A stretch of 34,476 nt of DNA from Gracilariopsis chorda (GCA_003194525.1 NBIV01000443.1:1-34476), one strand, 5' to 3'; shown: positions 1 to 11,053, numbered from the stretch's first letter. Notes: generated by a model from the sequence alone, not told the origin. Numbers and translations: made by a program.

Positions 1-2869
1 GGGCCCGTGTCAGCAACCTGACTAGGTAGCCTCGATCGTTCACCGCAAAGGGTATCTGTGCGCCCCCGTTAAGACGGGCACGAATCTGGGCACAGAAAGG
101 ATCCTGCTGTTGTTCACGGATCATTTCCTCAGGGGATATGGGAACAACCTGGTCATCCGGAGGATCCGTAGGGTTTGCAGCCAGAATATCGTCACAGATG
201 TCATCCCCATTCACGTCTGGGTCGTCTTGTTCCGTTCCCTCCGGGGATTGTGCCATGAAACATGGTATTTCCAGATCGTCGACCGGTTCGGTTTCCGCTG
301 ATGTTCCTAAGCGCGATAGGGCGTCAGCCTGAGTATTCAGGGATCCCTTCTTGTAGAGGACATCAAATGTAAATTCCGAGAGTCGGAGACTCCAACGCAT
401 GAGGCGGCCCGACGGTTCTCGAATTTCGAGTAGCCAACGGAGAGCCGAGTGATCGGTGTGAACCTTGAAATGGTTACCCATAAGGTATGGGCGAAGCGTT
501 GCCAACGCCCAAACAACAGCAAGACACTCCTTCTCGGACACCGAGTAGTTGCGCTCGTGAACGTTCAACGAACGTGACCAATATCCGATCGGATGTCTTT
601 CTCCTTCTTCCGTGACTTGAAACAACGCACAACCCACCTGGTGGGCACTTGAGTCAGTATCCACTTCGAAGGGTAAGTCCGGGTGCGGTAAGGCCAGAAC
701 TGGCGGGGACGTTACAGCGTCGACAAGAGACGAGAATGCTGACGACTCAGCCTCGTCAAAGACGTCTAGTTCGGTGGGTTGTCCTTTCCGGAGGAGTGCG
801 TTAAGCGGTGCTGACAAGTCGGCGAAGTTCGGGACGAATCGGCGATATACATTGCAAAGTCCTAGGAAGGATCGAAGCTCCGTTTGATTAGTCGGATGTT
901 TCGCCTCTCGAAGTGATTTCACTCTTGCTTCATCGATTGAAAGCTGTCCGGGGCGGATGATGTGCCCCAGATATTTTACCGAATCGGCGCAGAACTCACA
1001 CTTTCCCAGCTTCAGGGTGATGCCTGCGTTGCGGAGCACTGTCAAGACTTCCCGGACATGGGACAGGTGATCGTCCAAGTTATTGGAGAACACTATAATG
1101 TCGTCCAAGTATACCAGACAGCTGGTCCATTTGAACCTCGCCAAGAGGATATCGATTGCCCGTTGGAATGTAGCTGGGGCATTCGTTAGTCCAAACGGCA
1201 TTCGCTTAAAGCGATATAGTCCTTGATGGCACACAAACGCGGTCTTATCACGATCTTCTTTCCTAATAGGGACCTGCCAGTATCCCGAATTGGCATCGAG
1301 GGTAGTGAACACCGTTGCGCTCCCCAGGGAGTCAATGTACTCGTCCATTCGTGGAATCGGATAGACGTCCTTGACAGTAACCGCATTCAGGCGGCGGTAA
1401 TCCACACAGAAACGCCATGATCCATCGGCTTTCGGAACAAGGACAACAGGAGAAGCCCAAGGGGATTGTGCTGCTTCGATAACTCCAGCTCGCAGCATCT
1501 TCTCCACCTGAGATTTCTCTTCCCCCCTTGCTTTAGGGCCTGCCCGATACGGGTGCTGTGCAATAGGCCGTGTATCCGGCAACAAATCAATCCGATGTTC
1601 GGTTACCCCTATCGTCCCCAGGGAACCGTCCCACATGGCGGTAAAGTCCCTGAGCATGTCACGAAACTTCTCACGATGAGATTCATTAATGTGATCCAGG
1701 TCCAACTTATCCAAAGCCTGTTCTGGGTCTAACGCAGTATCTGCCGATGCTGAAGTCGTGCTCTTCTGAGCTTCTTCGACAGTCGAATCTGAACTTTCCC
1801 GGGCGGGATCCAACGGAACGAACGGGACCTCCTCCCCCTCCTTAGGGTCTTGTATTCCGAGAACGTCGGATATCGGAATCTTTGTAGGAAGGATAGCCAA
1901 CGGATGCGGAAGCATGTTGCCCAGGACCTGGTTTTTAACCAACCACTGAGTGGTAGTTCCGAGGTTAGCAACGAGAACCTTAAAGGGTTTGTCCGGCTCG
2001 ACGGATACGATCCCATTTGCTAATGCGAGACGGCGCTGTTCGTAGAGCGAGGGGAGCGGTTGAACAACCTGCAACCCGTGGTGTTTGGATGTTACTGAGA
2101 CCCACACCTGAGATTCCTTCGGGATCGAAACTGGTTCCGCGACGCGAATCTTCGTAGATGCTCGATCCACATTGGACGCTTCCTGAGCAGCAGGTAAAGG
2201 TACCCGTTTACAGGAGGCGTGTCGCAAGGGCTTCCGTACAATCGGGATGGTCGAACCGTTGGCCAATTCCACGGATCTGGAGCGAGGGCGGATAGCTTCC
2301 ACGAAGCGGTCACAGAAATCACAACCGAGGATGACCGGTGCAGCAAGAGAATCGCATACGATGAAGTCCAACTTCACCACGTAGGTGCCTAGTCTGAGTA
2401 CCAGAGGAATTGTTCCAAGAGTCTGGAGCGGGTTGTTATTAGCGTCCGCCAGATCCAGACTTGGACCAATGCGAATGCATTTCCGCATGGCGGGTGGAAT
2501 AATCCCGATATTGATCAGGTTCGGAGCGGCACCTGTATCCAGGACAGATAACTGACGAACCATGAACTGGTTAGAGAGACCGAGGTCACTATAAACTTTA
2601 TAGTTCCTCTTGGCCATTACCAAAACTCGATCCGGGATGCGGAGGTTACGGGACCGTATCCACGGACGACGCAGAGCCACTAAGGGGTCCGAGCTCACGT
2701 CTTCTTGAGCCAGTTTCCTCGTAAGGATTTTGGCAGGGGAGCGAAGCGGTGGCGCCTCAGGCGTCTCCAACTTCGGCTTGGAAGACACCCCTCCCGTGGG
2801 GGAGACTCCCAAGATTAGTTTTTCGGGACCGAATCGACCGCTGGGTGCGGCTGAGCCCGTTCCGAAAGG
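1..2869 (-). CDS. pol: Element 1 Ty3/gypsy pol polyprotein (protease, RT, RNase H, start of integrase region), partial
   Basis: I read the minus frame from 2869 to base 1 block by block and found no stop, about 956 codons; it leaves the window before the integrase core. Order seen: retropepsin with the LDTGA motif near 2545, a central region with YRAGPKAR near 1530, reverse transcriptase (RRLNAVTVKDVYPIPRMDEY near 1370, TLDANSGYWQV near 1290, catalytic YLDD at 1100-1111, RSFLGLCNVYRRF near 860), RNase H with VDTDSS near 660 and HTDHSALRW near 445, and the tether with QADALSRL near 325. These are the usual domains of a Ty3/gypsy pol, which copies the element RNA into DNA. There is no ATG before about 2614, so expression probably depends on frameshifting from gag. 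The frame being intact and the YLDD kept suggest a young copy. Confidence 0.95.
2777..2824 (-). promoter_or_regulatory. Putative -1 ribosomal frameshift site at the element 1 gag-pol junction
   Basis: On the minus strand the heptamer GAAAAAC (2818-2824) is followed directly by TAA (2815-2817) in the frame that carries the gag-like tail SVPKN, while pol is open in the -1 frame. Four bases after the heptamer lies an imperfect hairpin at 2777-2813: CTTGG pairs with CCAAG at the base and CCCC with GGGG at the top, with two T-T mismatches between and a 7-base loop. Slippery heptamer, short spacer and stem are the standard parts of -1 frameshifting. The P-site base change (AAA to GAA) is not ideal. 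Element 3 has the matching arrangement at 31706-31715. Confidence 0.5.
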
Positions 2870-2878
2870 TTAGGGTTG

Positions 2879-4876
2879 TTACCGTTCGCGGTTTTTCGCG
2901 GCTTCTCGAGCTTGAGCATTGTGGACCGCAGCCTTTGCGTCTTCATACGAATTACTCGGGACACGAGCCTTATGCTCCGGTGGGAGATTCTCATAATTTC
3001 CCACGATCTCCCACATCTCGCGAATGGGGAGGGTACACTGCGACGCAGTATGACCTTCAAGGTAACAAATGTAGCAAATCAGCGGGGCTGAACGTGTTCC
3101 GGTGGCGTGGGACATCATTCCGCGGTGCTGAGGGTGTTGTGGTTGGAATGCTAGTTGCTTCGGGTTGGACCATCCCGGGCGGGAGTGTCTTGTGGCGCTC
3201 GACGCGTAGGCTAGCGGGGCTGGGGGAACCCGACCGGGGTTTGCGTAAAAGGCCGGATCTACCACGGGGGGTGTAACCGTGGACGGCAGTTCCGAGGTTG
3301 CCAACGACTGTTCAAGACTGCCAAGATACTGGATGTTATCCGCAAATCCGGAAGGTGGTCCCGGGTTAGGGAGAGATGCCGAGGAAGCCTCGTTCTCGAC
3401 GAAGAGAGCCTTCGACGACCGACGCCTCGGGTCTCTCGCTCTGAGGGTGTCACCCTCAGCCTGCGCGTACTGGACCAGTTCCAGATACGTCGCCTTGCGC
3501 TTCTCTTCCCTGTAGCGGGACACCAGTGCCCTGATACCAGGATCTAAACCATCCACCAGCATGGAGCAACGCTCAAAAGCGGTAAACACATTTCCACAAC
3601 GATGAAACGCTTTATTCAAGCGAGTTGAATACGACGTTTCCGTTTCACCAGGCTTCTGTTTCGTATCGCGAACCGCCACGATGGCTTGACTGATTGCAGT
3701 TCCCGTCGCGTACGACCTGAGCAGGTAGTGTACAGCCTCGGGCCAGCACGTAACACCTCCTTCTGAGGCCCTGGACGAACCCCTGACCGAGTTGTACTGA
3801 TCTTCAGCCATTCCTGAAAGAAAGTAGGGCAACGCAACGTATGCCTGCGCCTCACTCATTTCGAGTACGTCTGCTTCCTGCACAAAGCGGGCCAGAAAAT
3901 CCAACACGAGGATCGGATCTTCACCGGAGAACTTCTGCTTAAGCATCGTCACATTCATACGACGTATGAGATCCTTCACCCGACCGGTGTCTCTCGAACT
4001 TCGAGTGCCCGAAGAGTCTTCCAATCGGTAATAACGATAGGACAACAGCTTCCTGTAAAGGGGATTCGTCGGTTTCAATTCCTTCAAGCCGAAATGACGG
4101 CGACCTTTCTCCCGCGCACGGATTGCTCCATGGGAGGTGTAGGTAGCCCTCGAACTAGGTTCTTCTCCGCGACGGCGGCCTCTCCCTTCACGCGATGATC
4201 TCGAAGACGAGCTACTCGAACTTGTTTCCGAGTCGGAACTTGGCGAAACTTCATAACGATGAACTCTCTTTCCAGGGTGACGGGGGAGGTGACTGGAGCG
4301 GTGTTGGGTTGAGATGACCTTCACTTCCTCCTGTCTCGGAGCGTTCAGGTCTTCTCTGAGCAACGCTTCCAGCGTGTCCATACGTCCGGTTACCCGCATC
4401 ATATGGGTTTTAACTTCCTCCACGAACTCCCGATATCCTTCTACGAAGGCAGCCGGAGTACCCAGACACTCCAGAATGGAATTCACATCAGCTCTCAGGA
4501 GACGAATATCTCCCGAATAATCCCGAGCCAGGGAGTCACTCCATCGCCGTTCCAACTCGGTAACTTGCTGCGAGAGGGAGGCGTGGGCCACATTGGCAAT
4601 GTCGATTCTCGACTCGAGGAGATGGTACTTAGGCGACCCGGGTCTCGGGGGACAGCCGACGGCGTTTCGACCACCGGAGGTGGCGTAGTGGCCACAGCTG
4701 TCACGGCTCGAGGCACCGAGGTTGCCGATGGGATTCCTTGGGATTCCAGACCGACGGCATTGGTAAGTAGTTGTTCCGGAACGGACCTTCGTGATCTCGC
4801 CGCTGCGGCGTTCCGTTGCGGACCATTCCTGGGGGAACTCGGAGCTGTGGGTAGCATACTGCAGATAGCCGTCCAC
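2879..4876 (-). CDS. gag: Element 1 gag capsid/nucleocapsid protein
   Basis: Open frame of 665 codons. A middle section holds a serine-rich stretch (SSSSSSSRSSR) and then the capsid-like core starting near LKELKPTNPLYRKLLSYRYYRL-type sequence, with RGSSRASEGG and LDPGIRALVSRYRE motifs that recur almost unchanged in element 3. Near the C-terminus (3035-3076) is one zinc knuckle of the CX2CX4HX4C kind (CYICYLEGHTASQC), the RNA-binding nucleocapsid signature. The first 90 or so residues look unlike coding sequence, while another minus frame at 4495-4857 is rich in P, S, T and A and resembles the element 3 gag N-terminus. I therefore suspect a one-base change near 4620. The frame ends with TAA at 2879-2881 and meets a second TAA at 2870-2872. 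Confidence 0.88.
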   Translation of the reverse strand: MDGYLQYATHSSEFPQEWSATERRSGEITKVRSGTTTYQCRRSGIPRNPIGNLGASSRDSCGHYATSGGRNAVGCPPRPGSPKYHLLESRIDIANVAHASLSQQVTELERRWSDSLARDYSGDIRLLRADVNSILECLGTPAAFVEGYREFVEEVKTHMMRVTGRMDTLEALLREDLNAPRQEEVKVISTQHRSSHLPRHPGKRVHRYEVSPSSDSETSSSSSSSRSSREGRGRRRGEEPSSRATYTSHGAIRAREKGRRHFGLKELKPTNPLYRKLLSYRYYRLEDSSGTRSSRDTGRVKDLIRRMNVTMLKQKFSGEDPILVLDFLARFVQEADVLEMSEAQAYVALPYFLSGMAEDQYNSVRGSSRASEGGVTCWPEAVHYLLRSYATGTAISQAIVAVRDTKQKPGETETSYSTRLNKAFHRCGNVFTAFERCSMLVDGLDPGIRALVSRYREEKRKATYLELVQYAQAEGDTLRARDPRRRSSKALFVENEASSASLPNPGPPSGFADNIQYLGSLEQSLATSELPSTVTPPVVDPAFYANPGRVPPAPLAYASSATRHSRPGWSNPKQLAFQPQHPQHRGMMSHATGTRSAPLICYICYLEGHTASQCTLPIREMWEIVGNYENLPPEHKARVPSNSYEDAKAAVHNAQAREAAKNRER
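4495..4857 (-). CDS. Probable original N-terminal part of element 1 gag, in another frame
   Basis: This frame starts with ATG at 4857 and runs 120 codons in a different phase from the long gag frame. Its composition (MLPTAPSSPRNGPQRN, then VATTPPPVVETPSAVPR) is a low-complexity P/S/T/A-rich leader, as in the element 3 gag N-terminus (33519-33884). The long gag frame only becomes gag-like at about 4610. The simplest reading is one gag gene starting at 4857 with a single-base indel near 4610-4640. A chance open frame is possible. Confidence 0.4.
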   Translation of the reverse strand: MLPTAPSSPRNGPQRNAAAARSRRSVPEQLLTNAVGLESQGIPSATSVPRAVTAVATTPPPVVETPSAVPRDPGRLSTISSSRESTLPMWPTPPSRSKLPSWNGDGVTPWLGIIREIFVS

Positions 4877-4986
4877 GGCTTACTTCACCAGTCCCACGGC
4901 TTGGGAATCTCAACGAATGAGCAAAAAGGGATAAAAGGGAAAAGGGGAAGCGGACTTCCGACAGGCCGGATTGAAAGCCAAACCCG

Positions 4987-5004
4987 TTCTAGGTCGGGAG
5001 ACCA
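4987..5004 (-). other. Primer binding site of element 1
   Basis: On the minus strand the 18 bases TGGTCTCCCGACCTAGAA begin two bases after the LTR end. They start with TGG, complementary to a tRNA CCA end. The same 18 bases stand next to the LTR of element 3, and near-identical ones next to the LTRs of elements 2 and 5. Reading the complement as a tRNA 3' part gives a plausible T-arm and acceptor strand, but I cannot say which tRNA. Confidence 0.85.
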
Positions 5005-5006
5005 CT

Positions 5007-5920
5007 TGTGGTGCAATCCCGGTGTGGGAAAGGCACCCAAGGCAGCTCGAAGCCTTGCTCTCTTGGAGAGGTAGGCCCAGCTGGGTAGAGCCCTCCGTGT
5101 CCCGTATGACGGGTGTAACTCCGTCGGGAGCCTGGATGTACCTCGGAGGTTTAGGGGTTAGAACGGGTCGGAACCACGGCTGGTCCGGAAGTAGCCTGCG
5201 AACAGTGGAACAAAAGAGGGAAAGGGACCACCCGACGGGGGCGTGCGGAAAGCGGGAACAGACCCCGGAGGGGGGGTGCCGATACACACACACGAACACG
5301 CACCGCGCGGCGGTTAGGGGATATGAGGGGAAGGGATGGTCTCACGGTCTCACGACACACGTCGGTAATATCAATACCCAAAACTGGGGCGGAGATAGGG
5401 CCTGTACGGGCGGTCACACGACAACAACGAATACCACGAGTGGTCACAACCCACTGGGTACGACGAGCACGGTCTCCTCGGTGGTGCGAGTCGGGTGAAA
5501 CTATCGGGCAAGCGGTGTACCTCCGCGAGGAGTTAGACACTTCGCATGGCGAATAGAGTCAGAGCCGAACTCTTGTTACTTTTCTTGGTGAGCTCGCCGC
5601 CGTGCGGCCGACGCTCAAGTACTAGCTCAGTGCAGTACAGTAGGTAGTGCACTAGCCTAAGTAAAATTAACCCCTAAACTATACTAAAATAAGTAGCCGT
5701 TTTGGGCCTCCTGGCCGGGGCTGTAGCCACGTGTCCACCACCCTTGCCAGGCAAGTACCACAAAATATGAATGTTCCCATAACCACCCTGGGTAACCCGA
5801 CCGCTAATTAGCCCGGTAAACGGGGGCTAAAATTCATGCATCCCGCTTCATCGCTCGCACCGAGTACACCTCAGATATGAGTTTCACCATCGCCCGTACG
5901 CGGGAATGTATTGCACTACA
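5007..5920 (-). repeat. 5' LTR of element 1
   Basis: In plus orientation it starts TGTGGTGCAA (5007) right beside the primer binding site and ends TTGCACTACA (5920). These ends are inverted repeats with one mismatch and have the TG...CA form. The length is 914 bases. Immediately right of 5920 the RNase H frame of element 2 begins, so this edge is an insertion boundary. The other LTR lies outside the window, so the length cannot be confirmed by a second copy. The part 5041-5113 is clearly similar to the element 5 LTR at 21544-21615 in reverse orientation. Confidence 0.75.
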
Positions 5921-8530
5921 TAGGTAACCTCGTAATCAAATTCGGCCAACCGGAGTCTCCAGCGGGCCAAAAGGCATGACGCATCGGTCATATTCAGAAG
6001 CCACCGGAGGGCATTATGGTCTGTCCTAATGGCAAGCCGAGTACCCTCCAGGTAAGGCTGCAGGTGTAAAACTGACTAGACAATGGCCAAGCATTCCCGT
6101 TGGAACGTGCTGTAGTCTCTTTTGGCCTTCGTTAAGGAACGGCTCCAGTATCTAATTGGTCGATATTCCTTCGGAGAATCCTGTTACTAGAGCATTGCGC
6201 ATCGAACCGGAGATGCCAAGGCATCCGTATCGAGGGTGTATGGTTTGTTTGCCTTGGGCAAGGCCAAGATTGGGGGGTTTAACAAATGGTCTTTGAGGCT
6301 CTGGGTAGGCTTCGAACTGCTTGTCCGTTAGGTCATCAACATCCGTACGGGTCCCTTTTTTTGAGGTACTCGTTCAGCGGAGACGCAATCTTCGCAAACC
6401 CAAGGACAAACTTTCGGGGCACATTGCATAAACCTGAAAAGGATCGCAGTTCCGTGTGGGTCATCGGAGGTTTCGCATCCCTTGGCCCTCGTCATAGTTT
6501 TCGCCACCTGGAGCTCACGAGATAGGACCACATGGCCAAGATATTCCAAAGAGGGCGGAGGAAAAAGCATTTCCTCAGCTTTAGGGTGACACCGGCCTGC
6601 TGGAGTAACCTTTGAACAGCCTTTACATGAGTGAAGTGTTCACCCACGAACTTCGAAAAGATGATTATGTCACCCAACTACACCAGTGCAAACTTCCATT
6701 TGACCCTGGATAGTATGATATCCATTGCCCGCTGGAAGGTCGCCAGCGCATTCATCAGTCCGAAGGGCATCTGCTTGAATCGGAACAGTCCCTCGTGGGT
6801 CTTAAAGGTAGTCAAAGCCTTAGCCCTGTCGTCCATTGTTACTTGCCAGTAGCCGCAATTTGCGTCCAGCGTGGTAAAAAATTGCGCCTCCCCCAGGGAA
6901 TCAAGACTGTCATCCATCCTCGGACTAGGATAGGTGTCCCGTTTGGTCAAAGCATTGAGCTTACGGTACTCAATGCAAAACCGTACGGTACCATCTTTCT
7001 TGACCCCAAGGACAAAAGGGCATGCCCATTCGGCTTCATTGGGTGGGGCACGTTCAATTACTCCGGCGGTCCGCAACTTCTCCATCTCTTTTGCTACTAT
7101 TTCTATTCCTTTCAGGCCTGTCCTATAAGGGTGCTGGTACTGCGGCGTGGCTCCATCCTTCAGATCGATGCGGTGTTTCGTCGCATCTACCTGTCCCAGA
7201 TTGCCACTCCACATTCCGGCAAAGTCCTTCAGCAGGTCAATGACCTGTTTCCTATAGGGCTCAAAATCCTCACCGAGTTTAACTTAGTTCTCCCAATTGG
7301 CCACTGGTGCGCTGCTCGACGGCAGCTTTCCGAGCTGAATCTGCATGATTGCCACTGGGGCAGGTAGGGTAACGCCAACTACCGTACCTTTGGACATCCT
7401 GGTGGGTTTATCGCTGAAGTTGGTCATCGTAACCGCGAATGGCCTATTGTGCACAACATTCATCACTCTATCGGCTATCAACGATAAATGCTTCGTGAAA
7501 AGTTTGGGATGATTCTGCAACGATAAAAGACGTTAGGATTCACACACTGCAGTGGCCGCCACTTGGGACATCGGCGGTATTACTATCGCCTTGGCCAAGC
7601 GTACTTTATTGGATACCGTCCGCTTGGGGAACCTCGGTCTTGAGGCGGTGGCTTCGGGTCCGGGGCGTGCTCTAATAATGGCCAATGGAGGTCCTTAATG
7701 GAATGCAACTTTCCTTTGGCCAGGATAGATAGCTTTTACATATCTATCAATGAAACTCGCCCCTAGGATACCTTCTGCCTCCAGTTTCGGACATACAGAA
7801 ACCAAGTCCTAACCTTCAGATGACCCAATTGGATGTAACGCGGGACGACCCCGCGGATATCCATTGGTCGGCGCGACGCGTCCGTCACTCTTGGCGACTT
7901 CCTTTCCTGCAGCATTTTCTCCCACCCCAACGGTAAGACCTCAGGATGTAGCTGGTTTAAGCCTGCACCCGTGTCAAACACGGCAGTGAAAGTCCGCGTG
8001 GTGTTCGTTTGCAGTCCAAGAGTCCCGTGTACTTTATAATTCTCCTTCCGTAGGACACATACTGCCTTCTCAAGGTCTTCCCACTGGTCTACGGCGTACA
8101 ACTGACTGGAGTCCCGATAGTTTCCGTCCTTCCGTTCCAACTTCTTCCTCTCCTCTCGGATCTTCCGGTCTGGTGTACTGAGGCAGTTAATGTTAGAGGA
8201 ACTGCACCCCTCTATGCGTCCCCTTGGTCGTTTTCCTGTTGCTTCAGTGCCACGGGATGGTTCTGATGATCAAAGTGCTCAACCGCAATTGGCACGCTCG
8301 TCCAGCATATTGCCCTGAGGTTGGTGCACGGGGATCGTAAGCGGTGTTACGTGCTTTGAACTCCCAGGAGTCTCTGTGGTCCTCTGGCTAATTGGCCTTC
8401 GGTAATAGGCTTCCACGCGGCGCACCCGATAGTTCTCATCTTTACGGGCCATGAAGGCCTTACGGATGTCCTCATGCATAAATTTGACGCATTCGCATGG
8501 ACGGGCCATGAAAGGGAAATGAAACACGGT
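5921..8530 (-). pseudogene. pol: Element 2 Ty3/gypsy pol remnant (protease, RT, truncated RNase H)
   Basis: Broken minus-strand frames carry, in order, a retropepsin (7763-8140) with FDTGAG, a linker (7284-7520), RT (6678-7214) with KLNALTKRDTYPSPRMDD and TTLDANCGYWQV, more RT (6328-6677) and RNase H with RTDHNALRWLL near 6010. The catalytic YxDD box is destroyed: at about 6678-6690 it reads stop-LGD. RNase H runs EFDYEVT and is cut at 5920/5921 by the element 1 LTR, so the integrase half should lie left of element 1, outside the window. A frame at 8279-8527 between gag and protease shows no zinc knuckle that I can recognise. Several stops and frameshifts make this copy non-functional. Confidence 0.85.
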
Positions 8531-8556
8531 TAATCAGACTTTGTAAATATATCCCT

Positions 8557-10396
8557 TCACGGAGTCACTGGAGACAATATGAGAGTAGCCGGAGCGGATG
8601 GTGTGGTCGTGCCTGAGGTCAGAAACGATGGTGCACCAGATGAGGCCGAAGAGAAGCTCACTGCGAGTGCGTCCGCAGTTTCAGAGTTTCCATAGGCTGA
8701 GTCCGTACCAGTCTGTGAATCAACCAGATGGGCACTTCCTCCCTTCGCTAGGGGTCTGGTGCGTCCCCTTGTATCCACATCACCCGCACAGCTGGAGGTC
8801 CTATAGGTCTTCCCGTATCCTTCGACCAACGTCACCATCTGACGTAACGAAAGTTCCAGATGGGCGGTGTAGTGGTTACGGACGTGGGTCCGTATGGCTG
8901 GTAACAGACCTGCGATAAAGTATCGCTTCAGCAGACCTTCGGAAAAAACGTTTCTGCAACGGCGGGCACGCGTCCAAAGTTGATCATCGAAGTCCGTTTC
9001 GGTCACATTGGAAACTTGATGATATCCAATGACGTCCTGATAGGCATCCATTATGTGATCATCGGAGGCATAGGCCTCCAATAAATAATGAACGAACTCA
9101 GGATAGGTTCTTAAGAGCTCCCTGTCACCGGCATCCACTGTATTGGTCGAGCCAGATATCTTGGCAACCACATGGTCTTTTGCTTGACCACTGAGGAAGA
9201 ACTGAACTAAAAACATGCAGCTCCTTCATGGATACTGTTCTGGTCACAGGCCACTTGGAACTAACTCAAGAACTTGAGGACTGTGATGCGGTCTTTCCCA
9301 GAAAACTTGTCTTGGATGGTCACTTGCATCCTCTTGGCCCACCTAGCAGTATTCTTGGCGACAGATGAGGTTCTTACCGTTTGGACCGATCCAACAGGCC
9401 GTACGTTTCCCCGTCCCAGACCTTCTGGAAAAGCTCGTTAATCGTGGCCAATGGTCTGAGGCGCCGGACGTCTGCTTCATCCACATCGGTATTGGAGGTG
9501 CTGGAGGAGTCGTAATGGTCGTCATCACTGGAGTTCGAGTGGTCTCACTTCCGACGGCTCGACCTCTTTGATTTTCGGTTTCTAATTTTTCTCCTCTGGT
9601 CCTCGGCACTTCCATATTCCCTCGGGACAGGCTCTTCACTGACCTGATGGTATTCCACGGTATGCCGAATGCCGTATAGACCAGTGGGCTCATCTCCCGC
9701 GCGGCCTTTCTGCCTTTGAGGTCTCTCTACGCCAGGCGGTGGATGGTCCAATGGACGGTCCTGATGGTCTTCCAAGCGAGGGGCTGATTCTATAGCTGCT
9801 CCCTGGGGTCTGGTCTGGTCTGACCGATAGAAAACCTACGGTCTACTTTGAGAAACAGCTCGAGAGCTGTCGAGTTGGCCTGCCTGGCGTTTGATTTTCC
9901 CGTGAATGAGTGTTGTGATATACTGCACTAGGACAGCCGAGTGAACGACCTGAAAAATTAGTCACTCAGCCAACACGGAGAGGCCGTCGCAATGTGCCCT
10001 ATGCAACTGCTCCCTTAAGAATTGCCCCACTTGGTCTTCACACCAAGAATGGAGTTGCAGCCATAGGAGGGTGTAGATCTCGTCCACCATTTGGGCATTG
10101 GGGGCGAGTGCGGCTGGGTCCTGAGGCTGTAGTGCAATATTCCTTTGGTAGACTGGCTGGTTCAACTGCTCGATCCTCTCGCGAAGGCGAGCGACCAATG
10201 GTGACTTCCGGATGAGTCATTCGGGGTTGTCCACTGGGTCAATCGTACGTCCACTGGAATGGCTGCGCGTGCTCCTATGGTCACTTACACTGTCCCCTCG
10301 GGTGGGTACCGGTGCAGGAGTGTCTGAAGTGGCCATGGCGGCTGCTGGGGTTCCTTGTTGGGTGTCTGTTGTGGGGTTGGGGTGTTGCTTATCCAT
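8557..10396 (-). pseudogene. gag: Element 2 gag remnant
   Basis: An ATG at 10396 opens a frame with a P/T/Q-rich start and then RLRERIEQLNQPVYQRN (about 10180). The same frame has TGA after 'DNPE' (near 10216), another TGA near 9962 and a stop near 9843, then continues with basic KRSSRRK (9545-9775). Next comes an acidic D/S stretch (DEADVRRLRPLATINELF, near 9430) typical of the linker before the capsid core. The core is at 8557-9216, with FLSGQAKDHV, YPEFVHYLLEAYASDD and RCRNVFSEGLLKRYFIAGL, matching the layout of the other gags here. No zinc knuckle is visible. It is a decayed structural gene. Confidence 0.75.
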
Positions 10397-10503
10397 GAGG
10401 TCACGGTTGCTTTCAAGTCATAAACAACGACAAGTAGTCCAATGGTAGAAGTCCTATTCGATTTCCTTCCGTCTTGAGATTCCAATCGGCTATTTTTGCA
10501 GGC

Positions 10504-10521
10504 TTCTAGGTCTGGAGACCA
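10504..10521 (-). other. Primer binding site of element 2
   Basis: The minus strand reads TGGTCTCCAGACCTAGAA, differing at one of 18 positions from the site of elements 1 and 3. It sits two bases inside the proposed LTR edge at 10524 and upstream of the gag ATG at 10396, as expected. Confidence 0.8.
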
Positions 10522-10523
10522 AA

Positions 10524-11053
10524 TGTAGTAGAATACTAGTCCAAAGGCCAAGTGGGGAAGTAGTACTTACTAGGGGTAGCGGTGGCAGAGTACCAGCCAC
10601 TAGGGTGACAGTCCAATAAGATCTCGTTGTGTCGTGGGCACCTTCTGACGTGCAGGCGCAATGGGCGGGCGTTATCTGAGGTCTCTAAAGGTCGGGCTCA
10701 CTCGTAACGATGGCTCGGAAGCCTGTGTCCGCTGGAAGCGTGGGGCGACTAGAGAAAGGAGGTGGTGCTTGCCTTTACTCCTCAGTGGCCGGCTGCACTC
10801 GACCCAACTATTATAATCGACGAGGCGCTCTAGACCACCGGTTACTACTACCAAAAAAATTAAATAAAATACTACACTATTCTGCCGTGCACTGTGCTGC
10901 AGTGCCAGGTCCACCTGAGGTGATACCTCCGATCACAGTTATCTCCGACCCACGTGGCTAGTATTGACGCGAGCCAGTGGTGCTCTGGTCCTTCGTCCAC
11001 CTCTTCGGCACTCTAGCTTGCCAGCAGTCTGACCTTAGGGCTATTGTACTACA
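10524..11053 (-). repeat. Probable 5' LTR of element 2
   Basis: In plus orientation it begins TGTAGTAGAATAC beside the primer binding site. A matching inverted end CTATTGTACTACA finishes at 11053, agreeing at 11 of 13 positions, which gives 530 bases. A nearer but weaker end exists at 10876 (ACTACA). With no second LTR in view the outer edge is uncertain. Confidence 0.55.

Noticed and set aside
2870..2881. Pol expressed by reading through two stops
   Set aside because: Two TAA codons three codons apart make readthrough unlikely, and element 3 shows a -1 arrangement instead.
2749..3276. Plus-strand frame of 175 codons opposite element 1 gag and pol start
   Set aside because: It lies antisense to well-supported gag sequence and has no recognisable motifs; it is a shadow of the gag reading frame.
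4403..5074. Plus-strand frame of 223 codons over the gag start, primer binding site and LTR edge
   Set aside because: It crosses functional retroelement sites on the other strand and has no family signature.
10871..10876. ACTACA as the outer end of the element 2 LTR
   Set aside because: The inverted match to the other end is shorter than at 11053. It is not excluded.
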